Assembly (NCBI RefSeq): GCF_000420105.1
Contig: NZ_ATUH01000002.1
Location: forward strand, 1-64,000
Origin: Metamycoplasma orale ATCC 23714
GTDB lineage: Bacteria > Bacillota_I > Bacilli_A > Mycoplasmatales > Metamycoplasmataceae
DNA length: 64,000 nucleotides
Direction: 5' to 3'
Numbering within the stretch: the stretch's first letter is position 1; each line of letters begins with the position of its first letter. The translations under genes were made by a program, and so were the position numbers. Positions 45,407-57,126 of this stretch are shown here, one piece after another. Below the pieces are notes generated by a model, which ran no database searches, was not told the origin of the DNA, and saw only the letters and a program-made list of their open reading frames with translations.

Positions 45407-46663
45407 ATGTATAAGAAAATAAATTTAAAAGATAAAGAAATTGCTGATTTAATCGAAAAAGAAAATATAAGACAAGAAGCAAATATTGAACTTATTGCTT
45501 CTGAAAATTATGTGTCAGAAGATGTACTTAGAGCAGCGGGTTCATGCTTAACAAATAAATATGGAGAAGGCTATCCAGGACAAAGATATTATGGTGGATG
45601 TGAATACGTTGATGAAATCGAAAAGATAGCACAAGAAAGAGCTAAGAAACTTTTTAATGTTGAATATGTCAATGTTCAACCATATTCTGGAAGTGTAGCA
45701 AATGCTGCAGTGTATATGGCCTTATTAGAACCAAATGACACTGTGCTTGCTTTAGAACTCTCTAACGGTGGTCATTTATCTCATGGGTATAAAATATCAT
45801 TTAGTGGAAAATTTTACAAACCTGCATTTTATTATCTTAATGATGAAGGCAAACTTGATTATGATGAAATTCTAAAAGTAGCTAAAGAAGTAAAACCTAA
45901 AATGATAATTTGTGGATATTCAGCTTATTCACAAATTATTGACTTTAAGAAATTTAGAGAAATTGCAAATGCGGTTGGTGCTTATTTATTTGCAGATATA
46001 TCTCATATTTCTGGATTAATCATAGCTAAATTACACCCTTCCCCTTCAGAATATGCTGATGTCATTATGACAACAACACATAAAACTTTACGTGGTACTC
46101 GTGGTGCAATTATTATGACTAACGATGCTGAAATTTATAAGAAAATTAATAAAGCTGTTTTTCCAGGTTATCAAGGAGGCCCTTTATTTCATCAAATTGC
46201 GGCTAAAGCAGTTTCATTTTATGAAGCACTTCAACCTGAATTTATTGAGTATCAAAATCAACTTCTAAAAAACTCAAAGGCATTTTGTCAAACTTTTATA
46301 AATAAGAACGTTAAAATAGTTTCAGGACTTACTCAAAACCATTTATTTATTATTGATGTAAAACAAAGTTATGGATTAACTGGTAAAGAAGCTGAAGAAA
46401 TTTTAGGAAATATTAACATAACTGTTAACAAAAATACAATTCCTCATGATACTGAAAAACCAACAGTTGCAAGCGGAATCAGATTAGGTACTGCGGCAAT
46501 GACTTCAAGAGGCTTTAAAGAAGATGAATTTATTATCATGGCTAATTTAATTGATAAGGCTTTAAGAGAACCTCAAAACGAAATATTGCATAATGTTATA
46601 AGAAAAGAAATTGCTAAATTATCTAATGCTTTTCCAACCGGAAAGCCCTATCTAATTTCTTAA
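45407..46663 (+). CDS. glyA: Serine hydroxymethyltransferase
   Basis: GlyA interconverts serine and glycine and feeds one-carbon units to tetrahydrofolate; it is PLP-dependent. The product is 418 aa, normal. [34 protein letters not shown] and the PLP-lysine motif [12 protein letters not shown] (Lys near 227) are all intact. AAGGAAGTAAAC precedes the ATG. No UGA codon is used in the whole gene, in contrast to its neighbours, which simply fits the lack of Trp in the sequence. Confidence 0.98.
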   Translation: MYKKINLKDKEIADLIEKENIRQEANIELIASENYVSEDVLRAAGSCLTNKYGEGYPGQRYYGGCEYVDEIEKIAQERAKKLFNVEYVNVQPYSGSVANAAVYMALLEPNDTVLALELSNGGHLSHGYKISFSGKFYKPAFYYLNDEGKLDYDEILKVAKEVKPKMIICGYSAYSQIIDFKKFREIANAVGAYLFADISHISGLIIAKLHPSPSEYADVIMTTTHKTLRGTRGAIIMTNDAEIYKKINKAVFPGYQGGPLFHQIAAKAVSFYEALQPEFIEYQNQLLKNSKAFCQTFINKNVKIVSGLTQNHLFIIDVKQSYGLTGKEAEEILGNINITVNKNTIPHDTEKPTVASGIRLGTAAMTSRGFKEDEFIIMANLIDKALREPQNEILHNVIRKEIAKLSNAFPTGKPYLIS

Positions 46664-46682
46664 TATTTAGACATTTATTCTA

Positions 46683-46688
46683 TATAAT
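46683..46688 (+). promoter_or_regulatory. -10 box 8 nt before the Asp23-like gene start
   Basis: TATAAT ends 8 nt before the ATG at 46697, in the 33-nt gap after glyA. No ribosome-binding site is present, so the mRNA probably starts at the AUG. Confidence 0.5.
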
Positions 46689-46696
46689 ATTAAAAT

Positions 46697-46990
46697 ATGA
46701 ATTTAGTAGATATTAAAAAAATTGTTTTTGATGTTATTGAAAACGTTGTCGGAATAACAAAAATTGTTCCTATCCATAAATCAAAAAATAACTTAAATGA
46801 AGAAGTTTTTCAAATTAAATTTTTTAAAAATGATTCATCATTGGTTGATTTAGAAATAGGTATTATTGTATTATCAAATATTAATGTTAAAAATGTAGTT
46901 GAAGAATTACACCAAATTTTAACTTATGTTTTAAAGAAGAATAATATCTTTTTGCATAAGTTAGATATTTATATTAAAGGAACTGAATAA
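46697..46990 (+). CDS. Asp23/Gls24-family protein (YloU-like)
   Basis: This is a small 97-aa protein with the Asp23 pattern: an N-terminal helix ending in VENVVGI-like sequence, a central beta region with VDLEIGIIVLSNINVKNVVEELHQ, and a C-terminal helix and strand (NNIFLHKLDIYIKG). YloU homologues lie directly ahead of the DAK-family gene in Firmicutes and Mollicutes, as here, where the stop and next start overlap (TAATG). Asp23 proteins are linked to envelope homeostasis. The exact role in this pair is not known. Confidence 0.78.
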   Translation: MNLVDIKKIVFDVIENVVGITKIVPIHKSKNNLNEEVFQIKFFKNDSSLVDLEIGIIVLSNINVKNVVEELHQILTYVLKKNNIFLHKLDIYIKGTE

Positions 46991-48639
46991 TGAATATTAT
47001 CACTGGTAAAGATTGAAAATACGCTATTATCTCAGCAGCTAATAGTATGGATTCAAAAAAGAACGCTATTAATGCAATGAACATATTTCCTGTTCCAGAT
47101 GGAGATACAGGGTCAAATATGTTCATGACTATTCAAGCAGCAAAAGAAGCTCTAATGCAACTTTCTGATGAAGCAAGCATTTCAGAAGTTGCGGAGACAA
47201 CTTCAAAAAATATGCTACTTTCTGCAAGAGGAAACTCGGGAGTTATTTTAAGCCAAATTTTTAAAGGTTTTACTTTAGCGTTTGAAAATAAGAAAACTAT
47301 TAATTGCTTTGAATTAGTTGATGCATTTGATAAAGCTACTAAGATTGCTTATAAAGCTGTTTTGAAACCGGTTGAAGGAACTATATTAACTGTTATTCGC
47401 GAAACAAGTGAAGGGTTAAAAAATAAAATTTTACCTTCAACAGATTTCACTGAATTTTTTGATATTACATTAAAACTTGCTAGAAAAAGTTGTGATAATA
47501 CTCCTGAACTTTTACCTTTATTAAAAGAAGCGGGTGTTAATGACTCTGGTGCAGAAGGACTTGTTGCTATTTTAGAAGGAATGTCTGCTTTCTTTCACGG
47601 TAAACCAATTACTGAGTCATTTAACTCTAATCAAAACAATTCAATAATTATGAATGATGAAATTTATTCTGGTGAATTTGGGTATTGTACTGAATTTATT
47701 TTAGATTTAGATAAACCAAACAAATTCGATAAAGTAGAACTAATTAAAAAGTTTGAAAAAATTGGGAATTCAACTATTGTTGTTCAAGATAATTCTCTTT
47801 TAAAAGTTCATATTCATGCAGTTAAACCTGGTAATGTTTTAAATGCTGTTAATAATTTAGGTCAATTTGTTAAGATTAAAATTGAAAATATGACTATTCA
47901 AGCGAACACTAGAATGAATGAAAATAATAAAAGCATTTCTGAAAATGGCGATCATAAGAAGAAAAGTGAAAAATCATTTAGCAAAAAATGTGGGTTAATT
48001 TCATGTAATACAGGAGCTGGATTAATTAGTACCATAAAAGAAATGGGCGTTGATTATGTTATTGAAGGTGGACAAACAAACAATCCTTCAACTAAAGATA
48101 TCATATCTGCTATTGATAGCGTTGATGCCAAAACAATTTTTATTCTACCAAATAACTCTAATATTATTTTATCTGCGCAACAAGCAGCAACTATAATTAA
48201 CAATAAAAAGGTTTTAATTTTGCCAACAAAAAGCCAAGCGCAAACTATACCTATGGTTATGTATTTTAGCTCTGATAATAGTGAAAAAGAAAACTTTGCA
48301 CAAATGAAAGAAATCTTAAAACAAGTTAAATTTGGAGAAGTAGCTCCTTCAGTTAAAAATATAAAATTAGATGGTATTAAAATTCAAAAAGGTGATTTTA
48401 TGAGTTTAGTAAATAATAAGATAATTGATACAGCTAAAGATTATAATCAAGCTGCAATTAAAATTATTGAAAAATTAGTTGATGAAAACACAGAACTTTT
48501 AAATATAATTTACGGCCAAGATGTTTCAAAAGCCGACCTAGATGAACTTGTTAATTATTTAGAAATAAATTATGATATTACTATAGAAACTTACGAAGGC
48601 GGACAAGCAATTTATCCTTATTTTATAAGCGTTTTATAG
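46990..48639 (+). CDS. fakA: DAK2/DegV-linked fatty acid kinase FakA-like protein
   Basis: FakA phosphorylates fatty acids bound by FakB (DegV) proteins to give acyl phosphate for lipid synthesis. The product is 549 aa. The N-terminal DhaL-type nucleotide domain shows NIFPVPDGDTGSNMFMT (near 31-47) with the Mg-binding Asp residues. SARGNSGVILSQIFKGF and NDSGAEGLVAILEG follow. The C-terminal half (about 320-549) is the FakA middle and tail region. The start overlaps the upstream stop by 1 nt. plsX follows after 21 nt, which agrees with a role in making acyl phosphate for phospholipids. Confidence 0.9.
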
Positions 48640-48660
48640 AAATGAATGTGGAGGTTTTAT

Positions 48661-49671
48661 ATGAAAAATAACACAATTGTTTTTGATTTATTAAATAATG
48701 ACAATAAGGAAATAGAAGCCATTAAAGCTGCTTATGAGTTTGCTTCAAAAAATTCAAATTATTCCTTAATTATAGTAGGAAATCAAAAAACCATTGAAGA
48801 TAATTTACCTTCAAAATTAAATAATATTGAGATAATAAATTCAACTAATATAGTTAAAAAACCTAGTGAAAATATTAGGGAAATTTTAGCTCACGAATCT
48901 TCTATGTTAAGCGCATTTGATATCTTAAAAGAAAGAAATGCAGATGCTATTTTAAGCAGTGGAGATAGTGCATCATTTATAAGTATGGCAGCCTTAAAAG
49001 TAAAACGTTTGGAAAATATTTCACGTCCTGCTTTTATGCCTGTTATGCCTTCCTTATATTTAGATAGTAAAATTCTTTTATTAGATGCAGGCGCTAATGT
49101 TGAAATCAAATCCAATTATTTGGAAGAATGAGCAATTCTTGCAGATGCCTTTTATAAGTCTATTTTCAAACACGAACCTAGAATTGGTATTTTAAATATT
49201 GGCACCGAAGATTATAAAGGACCCTTAGCATTAAGAGAAGCTAATGAAAGTTTAAAGAAAAATAAAAATATTAACTATTTAGGCTTTATAGAACCAGAAG
49301 ACATAATAGTAGGTAATGCTGATGTTGTTGTGTCAGATGGATATGCAGGTAATTTATTTTTAAAAACTTTAGAAGAAACAGTTATAAATATTGGTAAAGT
49401 TTTTAAAAATATAATTATGAGCAAGACAAAAAATAAAATTGCTGGATTATTGTTAAAAAAAGATTTAACTAAATTTAAAGAAAAGTTTGACTATCGTAAT
49501 GTAGGCGGTGCATATTTAATAGGTTTAGAAAAAATAATTGTTAAAGCACATGGGAGAAGTGATGCACAAGCTTTTTTAGGAGCTCTCAATCAAATTAAGT
49601 TTGCTTTAGAAAATAATTTAATGGAAAATTTAAGAAATGATTTAGAACAAAAAAACAAAAAGGAAGAATAA
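48661..49671 (+). CDS. plsX: Phosphate acyltransferase PlsX
   Basis: PlsX interconverts acyl-ACP and acyl phosphate; in cells without fatty acid synthesis it works with FakA products. The product is 336 aa. SSGDSASFISMAA, RPAFMPVMP, LLLDAGANVE and VSDGYAGNLFLKTLEE match the family. The usual N-terminal DAMGGD block is FDLLNND here. I chose the ATG at 48661 because TGGAGG lies 7 nt upstream; an in-frame ATG at 48646 lacks such a site. One UGA-Trp is used at about residue 157. rnc follows after 5 nt. Confidence 0.9.
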
Positions 49672-49676
49672 ATAAA

Positions 49677-50399
49677 ATGGATAGCGAAATATTTGAACAA
49701 AAAGTTAAAAAATTGCTTATCGATTTGGGTATAGATCTTAAAGGAATAAACATTAATACATTTTGCGAAGCTTTAACGCATACTACATTTTCTAATGAAC
49801 ATAAAAACGTTCAAAACTTTGAATATTTAGAATTTCTTGGCGACGCAATTATTGAGTTTGTTGTAACTGCTGAAATATATAAAAGGTTTCCAAACTACAA
49901 TGAAGGCATGGCCACACAACATAGAATTTCGATTGTTAATAACCATACCCTTTCTACTATTTCTAGAAAATTAAAAATTATTGATAATATTAGAACAGGC
50001 AATAAAGCTTTTATTAATGGGCAAAATGAAAAGGTTGATTCTGATTTTTTTGAAGCTTTTATAGCAGCTCTATATGTTGAAAAAGGACTAGACTTTGCAA
50101 CTAAATTTTTATTAAAAAACCTTGAAGAATATTTTCATAAAGTCGACTTTAAAAAGATTGCAGATCCTAAAACCGCAATACAGGAACTGCTTCAATCAAC
50201 CGGCATTGTTAATATAAAATATAAATGTGATAAAAAATCAAATTTAAGTTTAGATAAAGATAAAATTGAGCTTTTTGAATGCAAATTATTTGTAGATGAT
50301 GTTAACTATGGAACAGGCATTGGCAAAACAAAAAAAGAGGCAGAAAAAAATGCGGCCTTAGATGCTTTGCACAAACAAACAAACATTCAAGAAAACTAA
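49677..50399 (+). CDS. rnc: Ribonuclease III
   Basis: RNase III cuts double-stranded RNA and processes rRNA precursors. The product is 240 aa. The catalytic signature YLEFLGDAIIEF (near 49-60) and the later SDFFEAFIAALY with its metal-binding Glu are present. A C-terminal double-stranded RNA-binding domain (about 160-235) ends in KTKKEAEKNAALDAL. AAGGAAG precedes the start. The plsX-rnc-smc order is common in Firmicutes; here a terminator separates rnc from smc. Confidence 0.96.
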   Translation: MDSEIFEQKVKKLLIDLGIDLKGININTFCEALTHTTFSNEHKNVQNFEYLEFLGDAIIEFVVTAEIYKRFPNYNEGMATQHRISIVNNHTLSTISRKLKIIDNIRTGNKAFINGQNEKVDSDFFEAFIAALYVEKGLDFATKFLLKNLEEYFHKVDFKKIADPKTAIQELLQSTGIVNIKYKCDKKSNLSLDKDKIELFECKLFVDDVNYGTGIGKTKKEAEKNAALDALHKQTNIQEN

Positions 50400-50427
50400 A
50401 AAAGCACTTTCAACAAAGTGTTTTTTA
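50397..50427 (+). terminator. Intrinsic terminator after rnc
   Basis: AAAAAGCACTTT pairs with AAAGTGTTTTTT around CAAC. It begins at the rnc stop codon. Confidence 0.85.
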
Positions 50428-50616
50428 GTTTTTTCTTTTGCTATTATTTATGTTATTTAATGACTTTAAAAAATATATTATGTTAGTTTTTATATTTTAT
50501 ATATAATTTAATTATTAATTATTATAAATTTAACAGCAAAATTTAATAAGTAATTTTGAAACAAAGCAAATTTTAAAAATGATTAATAAACAAGATAAAA
50601 AATAAGAAAGGCAATT

Positions 50617-53550
50617 ATGAAGTTAATACAAGTTGAAGCACACGGATTTAAGTCTTTTGCTGATAAAGTAACTTTGAAATTTGATGGTGGTGTTGTTGCT
50701 ATAATTGGTCCTAATGGTTCAGGGAAATCCAATATTAATGATGCTATTAGATGAGTTTTAGGTGAATCTAGTTATAAAGCATTACGTGGCGATAACATGG
50801 AAGATGTTATTTTTGCCGGTTCTAAAACTGAAAAAGAAATGAACCGAGCAGAAGTTACTTTAACTTTTGATAATAAAGATAGAGCTATTAAGATTCCTTA
50901 TGATGTTTTTACTATTTCTCGTGTTTTGAATAGAGGAAAAGGTGAAAATGAATATTACATTAATGGCGAACCCGCAAAATTAAAAGAAGTTAAAGAAATT
51001 GCAATGGAAAGTGGTATTTCAAAATCTTCTCTTGCAATTATTGGCCAAGGTACTATTAGTGATATTGCAGAAGCTACTCCTGAAAGACGTAGAGAAATTT
51101 TTGAAGAAGCTTCAGGTACTTCAATGTATCGTTATAGAAAAGTTGATGCTCAAAAGAAATTAGAAAGAACAGAAGAAGCTCTTGCACAAATCTCGGTTTT
51201 AGTTCAAGAATTAGAAAAACAAGTTAAACCTTTACAACGTCAAGCTGAAAAGGCAAAAATTTATATGGAAAAAAGTGACCAGCTTAAAGAAGTTGAAGTT
51301 GCTCTTTTAGTACATGATTTTATTTTCTTTTCAGAAAGATTAAAAGAATTAACTCAACAAGCTAAAGAATTTATGCTTGTTAAAGAAGATTTAGAAGTTA
51401 GATTGGAATCATATAATACTTCGCTTGGTGAAAAGAAAGAACTTCTTGATAATTTAAAGAAAAGTACTGAAGAGATTTCTAAAGAGCTTGCAGAAATTAA
51501 TGAAGTTATTCAAGAAATGGAAATTAGAAAGGTTAAAGAAGAAAAAGAAAGAGATCTTATTTTGAGTGGTCAAAAAAATGTTGATCCAGGTCAAAAGAAA
51601 GAAACTCTAAAACATTCTTTAAGCGTTTTAAATCAAAACATTATTTCATATAAAGAGTTTATCAAAGAAAAGAATGAACAATTAAATGAATTAGAAATTA
51701 AATCTGTTAAATATAATTCTGATATAAGTGAATTTAGTAGACTATATAATATTGAAAATGACAAATTAAACAAAGTTAAAAACAAGATTGAAGTTATTCA
51801 AGATCAAATGACAAATAAGTCATCATTAGCTAAAGGAACTAAAATTATTGTTGAAAACCAACATTTATTTAAAGGATATGAAGGTTTAGTTAGCGAACTC
51901 ATTCAAATTGATAAAGATTATATAAGGGCTATTGAAGTTGTTTTATCAAGTGCTGCACAACACATTGTTGTTGATGAACCAGAAACTGCCACTGCTGCTA
52001 TTAACTTTTTAAAAGCTAATAATGGCGGTAAAGCCACCTTTATTCCTTTATCTTCTATTTCACCTAGATTTGTTGCAGAACAACATATTGTTGTTGCTCA
52101 AACTCAAGAAGGATTTTTAGGAGTTGCTTCTGAACTTGTAACCACTAAAAAGAGATATGAAGTTTTAAAACGTTTCTTATTAGGCAATGTTTTAGTTTGC
52201 GATACTATTGAAAGTGCTGTTAGATTACATTCTTTATTAGAAAAGAAATATACGGTTGTAACTTTAGATGGTGACATTATTCGTATTGGTGGAGTTATGA
52301 CCGGTGGGCAAGCTTCTCAAACAGTTTCTGCATTTAGTTTAGAAGATCAAATTAAAGAATTAGAATCATTTATTCAACCACTTGAAAAAAATATTTCAAC
52401 CCTAAAAGAACAAATTTCAAAATTAGAATTTGAAAAACAAACTGCCTTATCTTTAATTAGTAATTACATGGCAGAAAAAAATTCTTATGAAGTTAAGCTA
52501 GCTGAAGACACAGAAGAATTTGATAAATTATCATTATTGTATTCACAAATTTCAAATGAAAAAATTACCTTTGAATCAAATGTTGACTTTACAAAAATGA
52601 TTAATGAAAACCTTGCAAGGAAGAGTGATTTAAGTGTTCAACTAAGAACTCAAAAGGAAATTCTTCGTACTACAGAAGAGCAATACTATCAAACCATTGT
52701 TAAAAAGAATGAGCTTGACGAAGAGTTAAAGCAACTTTTAGACGAAAATGGAAAAAAGATAGGTGACAAAGCACGTGCTGAAACTATAATTGACAGTGCT
52801 AAAAAAAGATTATCTGAACAATATGGACTTTTATTCGAAACTGCTCAACAATATTACAAACCTGACATTGATTTTGATGTAGCAAGAAAACTTGTAGAAA
52901 ACTTAAAACAAGATATTAGAGAACTTGGGCATATTAACTTAGAAGCTATTCAACAACTAGAAGAAGTTCAAACTAGATACGATGAAGTTAAAACTCAAGA
53001 AGATCAAATTATAGTTGCTAAGAAAACAATTGAAGAAGCTATTAATGAAATGGATAAGATGATTGTTGAAAGAATTACAGAAACAGTTAATCTTGTTAAT
53101 GGTGAATTTAAATTTGTTTTTGGCAAGATGTTTGGTGGTGGTATGGCTGAAATAAGATATACTGATCCTGATAATATTTTGGAATCAGGTATTGATGTTA
53201 TTGCACAACCTCCTGGAAAAGCAATTAAAAATCTTAAATTATTTTCAGGTGGAGAAAAAGCACTTATTGCTATTTCATTATTATTTTCATTGCTTAAAGC
53301 GAAACCTCTTCCATTATGTATTTTAGATGAAGTTGAAGCTGCACTTGATGAAGCCAATGTTATTAGATTTGCTGAGTTTTTACAAAGTCTTAAAAAAGAT
53401 ACTCAATTTATTGTTATTACACATAGACAAGGAACAATGGAAAGAGCTGACAAATTATATGGTGCTACAATGCAAAAAAGAGGTGTTACCACATTCTTTG
53501 GAGTTAACCTTGTAGAAGCAAAAGAATTAATTAAAGAAGAAGGTAAATAA
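50617..53550 (+). CDS. smc: Chromosome segregation protein SMC
   Basis: SMC is the ATPase of the bacterial condensin complex. The product is 977 aa, shorter than the usual 1,180 because the coiled-coil arms are reduced. The N-terminal head has Walker A GPNGSGKSN (near 32-40). The coiled coils run about 155-405 and 570-760 around the hinge (about 415-560, GYEGLVSELIQID to RIGGVMTGG). The C-terminal head carries the signature LFSGGEKAL (near 876-884) and Walker B LCILDEVEAALDEAN. One UGA-Trp sits at about residue 46. The stop overlaps the next start by 1 nt. Confidence 0.97.
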
Positions 53551-53882
53551 TGAAAAAAAATAAGAAAATATTATTTTTAGGTGCTTTAACTTTATCAATA
53601 TCTAGTCTACCTTTAGTTTTTGTTTCATGTGAAACTAGCAAAAAAGGTAAATTAAAAAGAGCATTAAGAAAAAACAAAAGTTATAGAGTTAGCGTTACTA
53701 AAAAATTAGGTATTCCTAATGATTATGAAGATTTTGCAAAAAGAATTTATGATGAGCTTTCAACAAAATTAAATGGCGTTACAAATAAAGCAGAACGTGA
53801 AAAAATTTATGATGAAATTATAAATAAAGTTTATACATCGACAGCAAACTTAACTGATATGTATGATACATCTACTAAATAA
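53550..53882 (+). CDS. Small lipoprotein, 110 aa, unknown
   Basis: The product has a lipoprotein signal sequence (Lys-rich start, hydrophobic core, lipobox LVFVS-C with Cys near residue 27). The mature part of about 83 residues is highly charged with a KKGKLKRALRKNKSYR stretch and two short helices. The ATG overlaps the smc stop (TAATG), so expression is coupled to smc, an odd place for a surface lipoprotein. VapD-like coding follows after 17 nt. No function is recognisable. Confidence 0.7.
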   Translation: MKKNKKILFLGALTLSISSLPLVFVSCETSKKGKLKRALRKNKSYRVSVTKKLGIPNDYEDFAKRIYDELSTKLNGVTNKAEREKIYDEIINKVYTSTANLTDMYDTSTK

Positions 53883-53899
53883 ATAAAGAAAGGAAAAAA

Positions 53900-54259
53900 A
53901 TGTACGGAATAGTTTTTTATTTAAACAAACAAAAATTAATTGAAAATTATGGTAATAATTATCAAGATGCTTATGAAGAAATTAGAAATTCATTAAGACA
54001 CTATGGATTTCATTGATTGTCAAATAGTTTTTATTTCTCGCAAACATTAAATAGTCTTTCTAGAGTTTTTGAAGCGATTAAAGCAATCAAAGAATTTAGT
54101 TGATTTGTTAATTCATTAGTCACTTTACATGTTTTTAAAATGGATGACCTTTCTGACTTTACTGAGTATGTTCAAAATTCAAAACAAAAAATTAAGATGG
54201 ACGAAGAAGATTTTGAAACAGAAATAGAAGCTGGAAAAACTAAAAAACCAAATAAATAA
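53900..54259 (+). CDS. VapD-like (Cas2-fold) endoribonuclease family protein
   Basis: This 119-aa product opens MYGIVFYLNKQKLIENYG, continues NNYQDAYEEIRNSLRHYGF, then HWLSNSFYFSQTLN, then an EAIKAIKEFSWF block. This matches the order and spacing of VapD proteins (M-Y-A-I-x-F-D-L, Y-N-x-A-Y, H-G-F-x-W-x-Q-G-S-V-Y-F, W-F). VapD is a Cas2-related RNase known from Haemophilus and Helicobacter, in some cases the toxin of a toxin-antitoxin pair. The Asp of the FDL segment is Tyr here. The C-terminal 30 residues are an acidic, then basic extension. AAAGGAAAAAA precedes the ATG. Two UGA-Trp codons are used. No antitoxin-like gene is adjacent. Confidence 0.75.
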
Positions 54260-54263
54260 TAAT

Positions 54264-54298
54264 TTAAAAAATCTCCTTGCAATAAGGAGATTTTTAAT
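54264..54298. terminator. Bidirectional terminator after the vapD-like gene
   Basis: AAAAATCTCCTT pairs with AAGGAGATTTTT around a 5-nt loop, between convergent genes. Confidence 0.85.
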
Positions 54299-54309
54299 TT
54301 TTCTAAATA

Positions 54310-55050
54310 TTAATTAATTGTAATTTTTGAAACAAATTTTTTGTATTCATCAGAAGCTAATTGCTTTTGAAGATAAGATTTAAGATCTGCATTTTTAACA
54401 ATTAAAGTTATATTTCCTTCTTGAACAAAACTATCAAGTGAGGCACTCGTTATATTTTCTGATAATTCCAAGTTAGTTAATTTATTTGCTTCAAATATAC
54501 CATTTTCAAGTGAACGAATGTTAGTTCCAAGAGTTAAATTATCAATTAAGTTTAAAGCAAATGCTTGTCTATTCAATTTTAGTTCTTTTGTAGTATTAGG
54601 TAAAACTAAAGTTTTAATTTTATTTTTTCAAAATGCATTGGAATCTATAAGTGATAAGTTTTTACAATTAGTAAAATCTAATTCTTCAATTTGAAGTGCT
54701 TCAAAAGCAGCTCTTCCAATATATTCTATTGATTCAGGAAAAATAATCTTTCTAATGTTAACTTCTCCATTTACAAATAAATCATTATAGTTTGCTAATT
54801 TAGCTTCTTTTACAGAAGTTTCTAAAAATGATTTAGCAAATGAACCGTCCGGAATGTGTGTAATATTTGTTTTACTTAAATCAAGGGTACGTGTTGTTTT
54901 GTCAAAATTGTGTAAATAGTTAATGCAAAAACGATTAGTTTTTTCCCCACCATTGCAACCACATGAAAAAGTTAAAAATGGGATAGAAACAATCGGTAAT
55001 GCGATTAAAGTTCCTAAAAATATTTTGTTGTTTCTTTTTGTGTTTTTCAT
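54310..55050 (-). CDS. Leucine-rich-repeat (BspA-like) lipoprotein, 246 aa
   Basis: The signal sequence ends in the lipobox LTFS-C (Cys near 30). Leucine-rich repeats of the BspA/LRR_5 type follow: RTLDLSKTNITHIPDGSF, IRKIIFPESIEYIGRAAF, IEELDFTNCKNLSLIDSNAF and LTLGTNIRSLENGIF are successive units of about 22 residues. Such surface proteins often bind host or matrix proteins. Only one UGA-Trp codon is seen. The start has no ribosome-binding site; a TAAAAT box lies 9 nt upstream. The gene is divergent from uvrB. Confidence 0.8.
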
Positions 55051-55092
55051 AATTTACTAATTTTACCATATTTTTACTTATTCTAATATACA

Positions 55093-55103
55093 TATAATAT
55101 AAT
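55093..55103 (+). promoter_or_regulatory. Overlapping TATAAT boxes just before uvrB
   Basis: Two overlapping TATAAT hexamers (55093-55098 and 55098-55103) end 10-15 nt before the ATG at 55114. No Shine-Dalgarno site is present, so the mRNA is probably leaderless. Confidence 0.5.
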
Positions 55104-55113
55104 TTAATTTAAT

Positions 55114-57126
55114 ATGAATGACAACGAAGATATTAAATTTAAATTAGTTTCAAAATATAAACCTGCAGGAGATCAACCTAAAGCAATTGAACAACTTGTT
55201 GAAGGTCTAAAAGAAAATAAAGAGCATCAAGTGCTTTTAGGAGTAACAGGGTCTGGTAAAACTTTTACTGTAGCTAATGTTATTGAAAGAATGCAAAGAC
55301 CAGCTTTAATAATTAGTCACAACAAAACTTTAGCTAGTCAATTATATAGTGAACTTAAAGAATTTTTTCCCGATAATAGAGTTGAATATTTCGTTTCATA
55401 TTTTGATTATTATAAGCCTGAAGCATATATTCCCAAAAGCGACTTGTATATAGAGAAAGTTTCAAAAAATAGTAAGATTTTAGAATCCATGAGAATGTCT
55501 GCTATTAATGCTTTAAGTATAAGAAGAGATACAATTGTGGTTGCTTCCGTTGCTTCAATTTATGGTGAATATAATCCTAATGAATATCGAAAAAACTTCT
55601 TACCTATAGAGATAAATCAAAAAATTGAAAGATCAAAAATTATTAGTAAATTAATTAAAATTGGATATAATAGAAAAAAATCAGAACTTGATCGCGGAGA
55701 TTTTGATATTAAAGGAGATGTTTTAGAAATAGCTCCTGGATATACAAATGATTATAATTTAAGAATTGAATTTTTTGATGATCAAATAGAAGCAATTTCT
55801 CAAATTCATCCTATAACAAAGGATAAAATTAAAAACTTATCTAGTTTAACAATATTTCCTTCTACCACTTATACTGTTAAAGATGAAGTAATGAAAAATA
55901 TGATTGAAGAAATTAAAGAAGAGTTAAATGAAAGAATTGAATATTTTAAAAAAGAAGGAAAATTATTAGAAGCTCAAAGAATTAAAGATAGAGTACTTAA
56001 TGATATAGATTCTATTGAAGAATTTGGATATACAAGTGGTATTGAAAACTATGCTAGATATTTAGACGGTAGAAAACCTGGACAAAGACCGTACTCATTA
56101 TTTGATTATTTGCCTGATGATGCTTTAGTATTTTTAGATGAAAGTCACTTAATGATTCCTCAATTACAAGGTATGTATGAAGGCGATAGATCTAGAAAGC
56201 AAACTTTAGTTGATTATGGGTTTAGATTACCTTCAGCTTTAGACAATAGGCCGCTTACTCTAAAAGAATTTGAGAGCTTTAATTTTCAAAAGATATATTT
56301 GTCCGCTACTCCGGGCGATTATGAACTAAATAAAACATATGGTGAAGTAGTTTCGCAATATATAAGACCAACAGGTTTATTAGACCCTATTATTGAAATT
56401 AGAAGTAAAGATAATCAAATTAATGATATTTATGACAATATTAAAAATCAAATTGCCAAAAATGAAAGAACTTTAATTTTAACAACAACTAAAAAACATG
56501 CTGAGGAACTTTCTTTATATTTAAAAGAAAATAAAATAAAAGCAGCATACATTCATGATCAATTTAAAACTTTTGAACGTAATGAAATTATTAAAGCTTT
56601 AAGATTAGGCAAGTATGATGTAGTTATTGGAATTAATTTATTGCGTGAAGGAATTGACATCCCTGAAGTTAGTTTAATTTGCGTTCTTAATGCTGATATA
56701 AATGGACTTTCTAGAAATGCAAGAAGCTTAATTCAAATTGTAGGTAGAGCTTCGAGAAATGATCATGGTAAGGTTATCTTTTATGCAAATACAATTTCAA
56801 GTGGTATGAGAGAATGTATTCAAGACAACTTAACTAAGAGAAAAATTCAAGAAGAATATAATGTAAAAAATCATATAACACCTAAAACAATTATTAAGCC
56901 TATTACTGCTCCAATTCAAAGTTCTTGAGTTCTAGAAGACATTGAAGGCTATTTTGACATCAAAGATAAAAATGCTGATGTTGTTTATAACAAAAAATAC
57001 ATTGATAATTTAATTAGACAAATGAAAAAATATTCTAAAGAAAATAAGTTTGAAGAAGCTATTTTAATTAGAGATCACTTGTTTGAATTAGGTATTGATG
57101 CTGAAGATATTAAAAACAAAAATTAA
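55114..57126 (+). CDS. uvrB: Excinuclease ABC subunit B
   Basis: UvrB verifies damage and joins UvrA and UvrC in nucleotide excision repair. The product is 670 aa, standard. Walker A GVTGSGKT is near 44-51. The beta-hairpin region [15 protein letters not shown] is present, as are the DESH box [11 protein letters not shown], the helicase-type [12 protein letters not shown] and QIVGRASRN motifs, and a C-terminal UVR motif (about 630-660) for UvrC contact. One UGA-Trp is used near residue 605. The stop shares 4 nt with that of the convergent metalloprotease. Confidence 0.97.

Noticed and set aside
48646-48660. Earlier ATG start for plsX
   Set aside because: The TGGAGG site lies downstream of it and fits the ATG at 48661.
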